This document shows positions 1 through 9,000 of a stretch of 34,009 bases of DNA, piece after piece. The DNA is from Chloroflexota bacterium (GTDB lineage: Bacteria; Chloroflexota; Dehalococcoidia; SM23-28-2; RBG-16-64-32). Under the pieces are notes generated by a model. The model was not told where the DNA came from and searched no databases. It was given only the letters and a program-made list of their open reading frames with translations. The stretch lies in contig VBJS01000053.1 in NCBI GenBank assembly GCA_005880055.1, positions 1 through 34,009 of the forward strand. Reading direction: 5' to 3'. Both the position numbers and the translations under genes were made by a program. The number at the start of each line of letters is the position of its first letter. Position 1 is the stretch's first letter.

Positions 1-1
1 T

Positions 2-1633
2 GGTACCGCGGCCGAGGCGCGGAACGTGATTGGTGGAAACGGAGACAGGGGCCTCGCCTTCGAGGGCACCGGAACGACGGGCAATACGGCTCAGGGGAAC
101 TACATTGGCGTAGGCGCCGACGGCACAACCGCGATTGGCAACGCATACCAGGGTATCTGGTTCGGCAGCGATTACGGCGGCCAAACGGTGGGAGGCACCG
201 CAGCCGGCGCCGGCAACGTTGTCGCCAACAACGGGGCTCAGGGAGTCGGCATCCTCTCGCCGGGCAATTTCCTCCAAGGGAACACCATCCGCAATAACAG
301 CGACGCAGGCGTGTATATCAGCGCGAGTGCAAATACGATCGGCGGAACGGCGAGCGGCGCCGGCAACACGATCACAGGGAACGCCGGTGATGGGGTCTAC
401 GTCGCCAGCGGCATAACGAACAGCATCCGCGGCAACTCCATCTACTCAAACGGCGACCTGGGAATAGACCTGGCGCCGGATGGAGTAGCGGCCAACGATC
501 CACCCTCGGATGCAGACACCGGAGCCAACAACCTCCAGGACTACCCCGTCATCACATCGGTCTCCTACAACGGCGGCACCTCCGTGCTTACCGTTACCGG
601 CACGTTGGACGTCCCGAACCCGGATCAGGCGACTATCGACGTCTACTCCGTGAACGCCGTCGACCCATCTGGGTACGGTGAGGGCAGGGAGTATCTCGGG
701 TCGACAACGCCGGCCGCGACGGCAACCGGGCCTTGGACATTCACTCGCCCGGGCCCACTGCCACTCTACGGCTTCATTTCCGCCACAGCCACAAAGGCCG
801 GCGATACTTCCGAATTCTCGCAGACGTTCAACCCCGACATCGACGGTGATGGGCTGGGTGCCTCCACAGATAACTGCCCGGTGAATTTCAACCACCTGCA
901 AATAGACACGGACGCGGATGGAATCGGAGACGTCTGCGACCCGCAGGTCCGGACTCGGTATTCGGTCACGAATTTCCAGACCGACTACACGATACCGGCC
1001 GGGCAGCCGTTCCCGGCAGACACGCGGACATACCAGCCGTGGGACTATCAGCCGGGGAGTAGCATCCCAATCGGCGCGATTGTCGGAAGCAACGATTACT
1101 CGTACAGCGTGAAGCCGGGTACCGGCGTCTGCGGCATCGGCGTGCGGCCGGGCATCGGTACTTCGCCGGCGCCCATAACGCTTTACAACGCCAGCACAGA
1201 TAACAGCAGCGGGAACCTGGTGAACACCACCGGGCTCCTCACCGACAGCAACTCGAACGGCCTCGTCGACGGCATCGACAAGTACCCGCGCTTCCTGAAT
1301 ACGGTTCTGGACCCGGACCGGCGCACCGGGGTGAACGAAGATGCAGATGGGCAGACAGATGAGGACCCGGCCGACGGAGCAGATAACGATTCTGACGGCA
1401 AGATAGATGAAGACGGCGTCGGCACGCCAGCGGTGCCCCACGCCCGCTACTTTGGTTACTACACGGTCTATGGTACCTGCTTTATCGCGGCGTGGTCATT
1501 GTTAACGACCCCACGCAGTCGCCTGCGGCACCCGGCGGGTTCCCGCTCTGCAATGCCGGGTTCGAGTACCGGTCGATCATCAACGCGACGAGCACGGACA
1601 ATCCGGGGACAGGCGCGAATGAAGGCGGAGTAG
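2..1633 (+). CDS. Giant secreted repeat protein, N-terminal part seen here (5' cut by window, 3' frameshifted)
   Basis: This is the first of three pieces of one very large surface protein. The frame is open from base 2, so the true start lies upstream. Up to about base 480 it is a right-handed parallel beta-helix built on repeats of the type IGGTAAGAGN, N-x-I-x-G-N and GNYIGV. A beta-sandwich-like linker follows (about 540-830), then a thrombospondin type-3 calcium-binding segment (DxDxDGxxD with paired Cys, about 835-945), then the first copy of an acidic module (about 960-1480). Reading in this frame stops making sense near base 1490, and the family pattern continues in the +1 frame (VVIVNDP...). 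The last ~48 codons, rich in Arg and Ser, are therefore out-of-frame translation. Such proteins are exported and bind calcium in the repeats. The ligand or substrate cannot be told. I am confident of the architecture, not of the function. Confidence 0.8.
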   Translation, partial: GTAAEARNVIGGNGDRGLAFEGTGTTGNTAQGNYIGVGADGTTAIGNAYQGIWFGSDYGGQTVGGTAAGAGNVVANNGAQGVGILSPGNFLQGNTIRNNSDAGVYISASANTIGGTASGAGNTITGNAGDGVYVASGITNSIRGNSIYSNGDLGIDLAPDGVAANDPPSDADTGANNLQDYPVITSVSYNGGTSVLTVTGTLDVPNPDQATIDVYSVNAVDPSGYGEGREYLGSTTPAATATGPWTFTRPGPLPLYGFISATATKAGDTSEFSQTFNPDIDGDGLGASTDNCPVNFNHLQIDTDADGIGDVCDPQVRTRYSVTNFQTDYTIPAGQPFPADTRTYQPWDYQPGSSIPIGAIVGSNDYSYSVKPGTGVCGIGVRPGIGTSPAPITLYNASTDNSSGNLVNTTGLLTDSNSNGLVDGIDKYPRFLNTVLDPDRRTGVNEDADGQTDEDPADGADNDSDGKIDEDGVGTPAVPHARYFGYYTVYGTCFIAAWSLLTTPRSRLRHPAGSRSAMPGSSTGRSSTRRARTIRGQARMKAE

Positions 1634-2466
1634 CGGTGCTGAATACGCCGGTGCCCGGCACGAAAGTGTTCAAACTTCAGGTGGTGAATCCGGCGGATAC
1701 GGACGGGGACGGGATAGACAACGGCGTCGACAACTGCCGGCAGGTGGCAAACGCAGACCAGGCGGACACCGACCTCGACGCCCTGGGCAACGCCTGCGAC
1801 CCAAGCCCCGCTCTGACTACTGCGGATCAGGACGGCGACGGCTTCCTGAACGTGAACGACAACTGCCAGACGACGGCTAACGCAACGCAGGCGCAGAGCG
1901 AGAACCGTACGCCGAAGCCGTTCGGAGTGCCACCGTACACCGATGGCATCGGCGACGCCTGCGACCCGAACCCCACGCAGATAGACGATGCACGGGAACA
2001 GAGTATCCAGACGTTGTCAGACCCGGTCTGCGTGACCGGGACAGGCGTGACGGACGCGGACAGCGATGGTTGGTGCACCGACGGCGTGAATGCGACCGTG
2101 GGGGTTGGCGCCGGCCCGTCTGGAATGGCCGCCAACCGTCGTTCGGACAAGGTTTATATCACAAACGTGGAAGCTGACTCTGTGTCTGTCATCAACGGTG
2201 CTACTAACGCAGTTTCGGCAACCATAGGGGTGGGTGACCAGCCGGCGGGCGTGGACGTCAACGCGATCACTAACCGGGTGTACGTCAGTAACTTCGGCTC
2301 TAACTCACTATCCGTGGTAGACGGCAGCAATGACATGGTCCTCACTACGATCCCGGTGGGGACGGCACCGCGCGGCGTAGCCGTTGATGCAACGACAAAC
2401 CGCATATATGTCGCCAACAGGGACAGTAACAACATCTCCGTGATCAACGGACGGCAACTCCGGTAA
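1492..2466 (+). CDS. Giant secreted repeat protein, middle part (frameshifted fragment: TSP3 repeats and YVTN beta-propeller)
   Basis: This is the continuation of the upstream fragment in another frame. The listed GTG at 1492 is only the first start-like codon after the frameshift, with no ribosome site, so it is not an independent gene start. It encodes the second half of the acidic module (NDPTQSP...), three thrombospondin type-3 type segments (DTDGDGIDNGVDNC, DQDGDGFLNVNDNC and similar, about 1696-1960), then YVTN-family beta-propeller blades from about 2097 (repeats of GxGPSGMAANxxxxKVYITN / ADSVSVINGATN). It ends at a stop at 2464 because the frame is lost again near 2448-2450. The sequence DGNSGNGITRISVG continues the propeller in the original frame. 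Compared with a neighbouring blade, about eight residues are missing at this junction, so a small deletion rather than one base may be involved. Confidence 0.75.
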   Translation: MVIVNDPTQSPAAPGGFPLCNAGFEYRSIINATSTDNPGTGANEGGVAVLNTPVPGTKVFKLQVVNPADTDGDGIDNGVDNCRQVANADQADTDLDALGNACDPSPALTTADQDGDGFLNVNDNCQTTANATQAQSENRTPKPFGVPPYTDGIGDACDPNPTQIDDAREQSIQTLSDPVCVTGTGVTDADSDGWCTDGVNATVGVGAGPSGMAANRRSDKVYITNVEADSVSVINGATNAVSATIGVGDQPAGVDVNAITNRVYVSNFGSNSLSVVDGSNDMVLTTIPVGTAPRGVAVDATTNRIYVANRDSNNISVINGRQLR

Positions 2467-2506
2467 CGGGATCACCCGTATTTCAGTTGGGGGCGCCCCA
2501 TCTGGA

Positions 2507-5500
2507 GTGGCCGTGGATCCTGTGACGCAGCAGGTATACGTCACCAATGAAGGCGACGATTCTGTCTCGGTGCTCAACGCCAATAGTTACGCCGAGATCG
2601 ATACCGACGGCAACGGTGGGAACGGGATCACCCGTATCACCGTCGGGGATCAACCGTTCGGAATCGCGCTGAATGCCTTCCGCAACACCATTTACGTGGC
2701 GAATCGTGTGAGCAACACTGTTTCTGTAATACGCGGCGACACGTACGCCGTGACCAGCGCCCTCACCGGGTTTTCTTCTCCTAGCCGAGTCGCCATCGAC
2801 CCGGGATCGGACCGCGTGTTTGTCTCCAACAACTCGGTCTTCGGTACAGTATCCGTGCTTGATGGCGCAACGGGTGGGATGTCCAGCGTAAGCGTGGGCA
2901 ACACGCCGGTCGGAGTGGCGATCAATGATCTGAGCGGTCGGGCGTTCGTGGCAAACCGTGGCGATAATACCGTCTCTATCATCGCAGAAGGCCGGGACCC
3001 GAACGGGGCCAACGCTGCAATCACCCCGGAGGGCGTGGGAGCGTTCGGTTCGTGCACGGACGGGGTAGACAACGACGGGACGGGCGGAACCGACTTCGCC
3101 GACGGCCACTGCGCCGATGCTGACGGCGACCGCATTCCAGACGCGGCCGACGTCTGCCCGCAGGCGGCGGACCCGCTACAGCTGGACTCCGACGGCGACG
3201 GGCAAGGCGACGCCTGCGAGACGGCGACGATTTCTACACTCAGCGTCGTATCACCTAATTCCTCGGCCAACTCAGAACTGCGCGGCAGGTTGGTGGAGAC
3301 AGCGCCGCACGCGCTGCATCGCCCCCAGGGTATCGTTAACCTGATTGATCCGGACTGGACGATTGCCGGCGGCGGCGCGGTCCCTGATGGCGCAATCAGG
3401 GCCTCGCTATCGGCGGCAATGACAGCGGCGATTGACCCGGTGCCGGTCTGCAATCACGTCTTCCCGGTGAACTTCACCCTGTTGGACGCCAGCATAAATA
3501 CAGCGGACCAGATTGCCCCGGGAACGGGGTTCAGCAACCTGGTTGCGGATGGGAACGCCAATGGTCTGGTGAACGGCGTCGAGCAGTATCCGGCCTTCCT
3601 CACCAGCCTGCCTCTCGCCTCCGCCCGCATCAATAATGATTTTGGCGGCTCGCCCGCTGACTACTCGATCGACGAGGACCCGATCGACGGCATCGACAAT
3701 GACCTGGACGGGCGGATCGACGAGGACCCCTACGACCACGTAACGCCGCTGGCCCGCATGTTTGGGAGCGCCACCTTCCAGGGCGCAACGCATGTGCTGA
3801 ACGTTCTGGTCTATAACAAAGGAACACTTCCTGCCTTTAGCCTATCGGACGGATATCCGGTGCTCCTGGTCTTCGATGACCCAACCGTGGCGAGTTCGAG
3901 CGGGAGTATCACGGCCTTTTGTTCGCCTCAAGATCAGCGGCTGTACCAGTACGGGATCAGCCTGGACAACCCGGCTACAGCCGCAGCAGAGGCTCCCACT
4001 GTGCTACTCACGAATACTTCCGGCGGCGGTACGCAGCTATTTTTCACGCGGGTGACGGCGCTTCCAGATGCTGACGGTGACGGCATTGAGAACCAGTTGG
4101 ACGTTTGCACATTTGAACCGGATAACGACTTTGACGGGATCGCCGATGGTAGTGACGCCTCGCCATGGAACCCGCGCCTGGTCACGCCCCCAGGCGATCC
4201 CGACCGGGACGGCCTTCCCACAGGTTGCGACCGTCCGGAGGGTTATCCGCCGTCGAGCGGGGAGTGCGGGAATGCCACCGATGACGACTTCGACGGGAAA
4301 GTGAACGACGGCTGTCCCGCATCCGGGCCGCCGGAGACCGGGGCGCAATGTGACAACGCGATAACCGACGATGCTGACGGCCTGGTGAACGACGGCTGTC
4401 CCTCGATCGGCGATCCGAACGTCGCCAGTCCTCCAGGCTCCGGGCCTGACCAGGACGGCGACCACGTTTCGAACGACCTGGACAACTGTCCGTACGTGCC
4501 AAACGCGACACAGTTGGACAGCGATCTGGACGGCATTGGCAATGTCTGCGATAGCGATCCGTTGGTGTCGACGGGGTCCACGGGCACGGTCATCACCGGT
4601 ACGCCAGCGTGCCCGCCTCCCACCACTGACCAGGACAGGGACGGTTACTGCAGCGATATTGATCTCAACGACACGAACGACCGGGTGGTACCTGAGGACT
4701 CGCTGTATAATCCGGCGCTCTGCACGGATGGCATCAACAATGATCCGCCGCCGCCGAATGTCACGCCCCCAATGGATCTGCTGACCGATGCCGCTGACCC
4801 GGGGTGCGGGGACGTGGATGGAGACGGCGTTATAACGTCGCTAGACAACTGCCCGCAGACGTTCAACCCGCCGCCGCCCGCCCCGGCGGGAGGCACCCAG
4901 CCTCCGCAGCTTGATGCCGACAACGACGGCCGAACAAGCTCTGATCCGCTGCTCTCTCAGCCCTTCGCGCGCAGCGACGCGGGCCAGCCGACGGGACCGG
5001 CGAGCACCGTTATCGGGGAGCCGTTTGCGCGAAGCGACCGCTTCGGTGGCGACGCCTGCGACCCAGACGACGACAACGACGGGCTACCGGACCCCTACGA
5101 GTGCGACACGCTGGACAACGACAACGACGGCTTCATTAACGATGGCTGCGAGGCGCTGGGGGTCGCAGAATCAGGCGCGCAGTGCTCCAACAGTATCGAC
5201 GATGACATCGACGGGATAGTAAACGATGGGTGCCCAGCAGCGGGGCCAGACGCGGTGGCGCCTGTCGGACCGGACCCAGAGCCGGACTGCCGGACGAACG
5301 CCGATTGTGACGGAGACGGAGTTCCGGACTGGCCCGAGTGGAAATACAGCTCGCTGAACCCCAACAACGGCGGCAGCCAGTGCCTCAACATGCGTTCTAC
5401 GACAACGGCTGAAAAGCAGCAGAACTTAACAGGCAACGTTGACGGAGACAGCTTGTTCAACTATGGAGAGGTAGTGATCGGCACCGACCCGTGCGTGAGC

Positions 5501-5947
5501 AACAACGCGGACGCCACTTTCGGGAGCGACCAGGACGGCGACGGCTACAAATCGGCCATTGAGAAGTATATAGACGATGCCGAAGTCCCGGACGACCACA
5601 TTGTGGGGACGGATCCTCTCGTGCGTTGTGATGTGGGCGCCATACCGGCGCGCTCCGATGCTTGGCCAAGCGATTTCACTTCCGGCGGCGTGCCGCAAAG
5701 CACGGACAGGGTCACGATAACGGACATCACGAGCTTCCTGGTGCCGACCCGGCACCTGAACTCGAGCCCCGGCAGCGAGGGCTACAACCGCCGCTGGGAC
5801 CTGGTACCCGGACCAGTGAGTTCGACCACGCCCTGGATAGCGCTCAACGACTTGACGGCGTTGATTGCGGGAACGAGCGGAACGCCGCCGATGCCGCCCT
5901 TCAACGGCACGACAAGAGCGCTGAACGGGCCGGCCTGCTCGCCATAG
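2507..5947 (+). CDS. Giant secreted repeat protein, C-terminal part (YVTN propeller, TSP3 and MopE-type repeats, dockerin-like end)
   Basis: This is the last and longest piece, about 1146 residues. It is in frame already from about 2450; the listed start is nominal. Up to about 2990 it completes the YVTN beta-propeller. Then come a thrombospondin-3 block (3110-3220), a second copy of the acidic module (about 3440-4060), and more TSP3 repeats with MopE-type putative metal-binding repeats (DDDFDGKVNDGC, DDADGLVNDGC, DDDIDGIVNDGC; 4260-5240). The C-terminus (about 5710-5880) has two DIT/DLT motifs, VTITDITSFLVP and IALNDLTALIAG, separated by about 40 residues. This resembles a divergent dockerin type I duplication and probably mediates surface attachment. 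Dozens of Asp-rich calcium loops fit an extracellular, calcium-stabilised rod. No catalytic motif was seen. With the upstream pieces the protein exceeds 1950 residues. Confidence 0.85.
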   Translation: MAVDPVTQQVYVTNEGDDSVSVLNANSYAEIDTDGNGGNGITRITVGDQPFGIALNAFRNTIYVANRVSNTVSVIRGDTYAVTSALTGFSSPSRVAIDPGSDRVFVSNNSVFGTVSVLDGATGGMSSVSVGNTPVGVAINDLSGRAFVANRGDNTVSIIAEGRDPNGANAAITPEGVGAFGSCTDGVDNDGTGGTDFADGHCADADGDRIPDAADVCPQAADPLQLDSDGDGQGDACETATISTLSVVSPNSSANSELRGRLVETAPHALHRPQGIVNLIDPDWTIAGGGAVPDGAIRASLSAAMTAAIDPVPVCNHVFPVNFTLLDASINTADQIAPGTGFSNLVADGNANGLVNGVEQYPAFLTSLPLASARINNDFGGSPADYSIDEDPIDGIDNDLDGRIDEDPYDHVTPLARMFGSATFQGATHVLNVLVYNKGTLPAFSLSDGYPVLLVFDDPTVASSSGSITAFCSPQDQRLYQYGISLDNPATAAAEAPTVLLTNTSGGGTQLFFTRVTALPDADGDGIENQLDVCTFEPDNDFDGIADGSDASPWNPRLVTPPGDPDRDGLPTGCDRPEGYPPSSGECGNATDDDFDGKVNDGCPASGPPETGAQCDNAITDDADGLVNDGCPSIGDPNVASPPGSGPDQDGDHVSNDLDNCPYVPNATQLDSDLDGIGNVCDSDPLVSTGSTGTVITGTPACPPPTTDQDRDGYCSDIDLNDTNDRVVPEDSLYNPALCTDGINNDPPPPNVTPPMDLLTDAADPGCGDVDGDGVITSLDNCPQTFNPPPPAPAGGTQPPQLDADNDGRTSSDPLLSQPFARSDAGQPTGPASTVIGEPFARSDRFGGDACDPDDDNDGLPDPYECDTLDNDNDGFINDGCEALGVAESGAQCSNSIDDDIDGIVNDGCPAAGPDAVAPVGPDPEPDCRTNADCDGDGVPDWPEWKYSSLNPNNGGSQCLNMRSTTTAEKQQNLTGNVDGDSLFNYGEVVIGTDPCVSNNADATFGSDQDGDGYKSAIEKYIDDAEVPDDHIVGTDPLVRCDVGAIPARSDAWPSDFTSGGVPQSTDRVTITDITSFLVPTRHLNSSPGSEGYNRRWDLVPGPVSSTTPWIALNDLTALIAGTSGTPPMPPFNGTTRALNGPACSP

Positions 5948-5970
5948 CCTCCCGTCAAACCGGGTGATAA

Positions 5971-5999
5971 TTCATTCCGGGAGTCGCCTCGGCTATGAT
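5971..5999 (+). promoter_or_regulatory. Putative sigma-70 promoter for the cyclase/ATPase gene
   Basis: A TTCATT box (5971-5976) is followed after 17 bases by TATGAT (5994-5999), one mismatch from the consensus -10 box. Transcription would begin near 6006. That excludes the far-upstream GTG at 5964 as the start and favours GTG 6015 or ATG 6030. Inferred by eye. Confidence 0.45.
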
Positions 6000-6029
6000 G
6001 GGAGAACGGTAACCGTGGGGCGCGCCATT

Positions 6030-9000
6030 ATGCAATCGTCTCCTCTCGGAACTCAGGACAGGCTTCGCGCATTCCTGCCTGCGCCGTTGATCCGCAAGTG
6101 GTGCCAGGATGGCGGCCACACGCCCGTCTGGGGATCCTGGCTTACGGGTTCCCTCATGCATTGCGATATCACGGGCTTCACCGCCATGTCCGAGGCGCTG
6201 ACTACCCTAGGTAAAGAAGGGGCCGAGGTCATGGTCGGCATCCTCAACCGCTTCTTTGAGCGCATGCTCGGCATCGCTGAGGGCTGGGGTGGAGCCCAGA
6301 TGAAATTCGGGGGCGACGCTATGCTTTTGTTGTTCGAGGGCGAGCGTCATGCGGAGCGGTCAGCAGTCTGCGCGTTGGAGATGCAACGTGCGATGAGGGA
6401 CTTTCGGTCTGTCGCAGCGGGCGATTCGCGTCACCAGCTGAGGATGAGGATCGGCATCCACGCCGGCCGCTTCTACTCGGCGTCCATTGGCGATCCGCAG
6501 TTAATGCTCCACTACATGCTGAGCGGGGCAGACGTCAACCGGACGGCTGCTGCAGAACCGATAGCCAGCCCCGGCAAAGTGGTTGTTACGGGCGAACTGG
6601 CGCAACTGTTGCCGCGTGGCTCGAGCGTGACGCCGGTAAGCGACGGGCTGTTCCGAATCTCCCGCGTGTCATACAAACGAGCAGTGAAAATACCGAACCA
6701 GGAGAAGCAGGTGGAGCTCCCAGCCGCCCTGGCCGACTACCTGCCGGCGCCTCTCCGTGATGCTCCTTTCGCGACGTCGGCCGCAGGGGAACACCGGCGA
6801 GTGACGGTTATGTTCATCAACGTGCTTGGCCTTGCGCGCCTGCTCGCAGCCGACGACGAGGCAGGCCTGCACGAACTGGATACCTACGTGCGGACGCTGG
6901 TACAGGTCCTGGACCGGTACGGCGGTTTCCTGCTGGGAAGCGACGTCGCCGAGGAGGGTGAGAAGCTGATTGTGCTGTTTGGCGCACCGGTCAGCCGCGA
7001 GCGGCTGGAGGAGGCGGCCGTCTCCTGCGCTGTGGAGTTTGACTGCGCGGCCGTCGCTCGGGGTTTACGGCTGAAGCACCGGATTGGCATCAATTCTGGG
7101 TTCGCGTTTGCGGGAGAGGTGGGATCTATCCGGAGGCGGGAATACACCGTTATCGGCGATGTCGTAAACCTTGCCGCGCGGCTGATGGCCGCTGCTCACC
7201 CGGGCGAGATCATCGTCTCGTCGCAAACTGCCTCGGCAGCGGGCCACGGCTTTGGGTGGCAGCGGATGCGCCCGTTGAAGGTCAAGGGGAAAGCGGCACC
7301 AGTGCGCGCGATGCGCGTGGCTTCTGACCGCCAGCGAGGCGACGATGACGAGCGGGCCGCTCCACTCGTAGGGCGCCGGCGAGAACTAGAGCAACTGGAG
7401 AGGATATCACGCCGAGTGGAGGGCGGGCGGCCGCAGTGGGCGTTCGTCCATGCGGACGCGGGGATGGGCAAGTCGCGCCTCATGAGGGAATTGGCCGGAC
7501 GTCTATCGGAGCGCGGCTGGCTTACTGCGGTTACGGAGTGCCAGGCACACACCTCTCAGGTACCACTGGCCCCATGGGCGGCATTGTTGAAATCGATGCT
7601 CAATGGCAGCGAGCCGGCAACATCCTGGCCGACTTTGGAATCGGCGCTGCGCCGGCTGGGGCGGCCGGACGAAACGGGTGCTGCAATGCTGGCGCCGATT
7701 CTGGGGATAGCCGTACCGGAGCGGCTGGCCGGCCGATTGACGCAAGGCGAGTCGCGGCAGGAGAAGCTCGCCGAGGTCTTAGCCCGCTTGCTGGATATTC
7801 GCGCGGCTGACAGAGCACTCCTGCTGATGATTGACGATGCACACTGGATGGATGCCGCCTCAACGGAGCTGCTTGGCGCGGTCCTCATGCGACTCAGCGC
7901 CCACGTCTTCGTCTGCGTCACATCCCGCAACCCGATGGCGCCGACTGTAACTCGGCGCTTGGCACAACGGCCGGCCTTGACCCTCACCCTGCAGCCGCTG
8001 TCACCCGAGGATGCGCGATTACTCGTCGCCGGAGCGGGCGGGCGCGAAGAACTGGCGCAGGAGATGATTGACCGGGCCCAGGGCAACCCTCTATTCCTCA
8101 GGGAGTTCATCCGTAGCGGCGCCGGCGTGCTGCAAACCGTACCCGAGACGATCAACGACCTGATAATGGCCCGTTTTGACGGCCTCCCTATCAACTTGAA
8201 GTCGGTCTTACGAGTGGCGGCGGTAATCGGACCATCGTTTGAACCTGCCGCGGTGACGAGCTTGCTCGAAGGGCGGACGGATGGCCGCCAAGTGCAAAGA
8301 GCGCTGCGCCTGCTGGCATCGCGCGGATTCACCGAGAGCGCCGGCGAGAAGGCATACCGATTCACCCATGCGCTCCTGCAAGACGTGGTCTACGAAACGC
8401 TGCCCTATGACCAGCGGCGGAGACTTCACCGCGGAGTAATGCATTACCTGGAAACCGGTTTTGAAGGCCGCCTGGATTCCGTATGCGAACTGCTCGTGCA
8501 CCACGCGCAGAAGGCTGGAGAAGGGCCACGTGTCGCCCGCTACTCTGTTATGTCGGGAGACAGAGCGGCGCGGATTTTCGCGAACGAAGCGGCGATCCGA
8601 TACTATGGGCAAGCGCTATACGCGCTTGACAGCTGCCGCGCGGGCGGCCAGGTAGACCGCAGCTTCATTCACGAGCTGATTGGCGACTGCCTGGAGACGC
8701 TGGGCAGACACGGAGAAGCCGCCGAAAGCTACCGCCAAGCGCTTCACGTGTTGCAGCAACGGGGCAGGCCGATACGGGCGCGTTACCTGGGCTGTCGAAC
8801 TATACGCCTCTCTCGGAACGCTAATCTGTGCCGCAAGATCGGAGTCTCGCTGGAACGGGCGTCCCAGTACGAGGAGGCAATTGGTTGGCTGGACAATGCA
8901 CTGGCAGCGTTGCCGGCGCGGAACGCGCGCCTGGGGGCGCAGATTGCCGCCGCAAAGAGCGTTTCATTGTTCCGCAAGGGCATGTACCAGCAGGGGATCG

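Noticed and set aside
446..1441. 331-codon minus-strand open frame in the giant protein
   Set aside because: Arg/Val-rich antisense sequence over well-supported TSP3/beta-helix coding DNA; no family features.
1480..2510. Programmed ribosomal frameshifting in the giant protein
   Set aside because: No slippery heptamer or stimulatory hairpin was recognised, and residues are missing at both junctions, which points to deletions rather than recoding.
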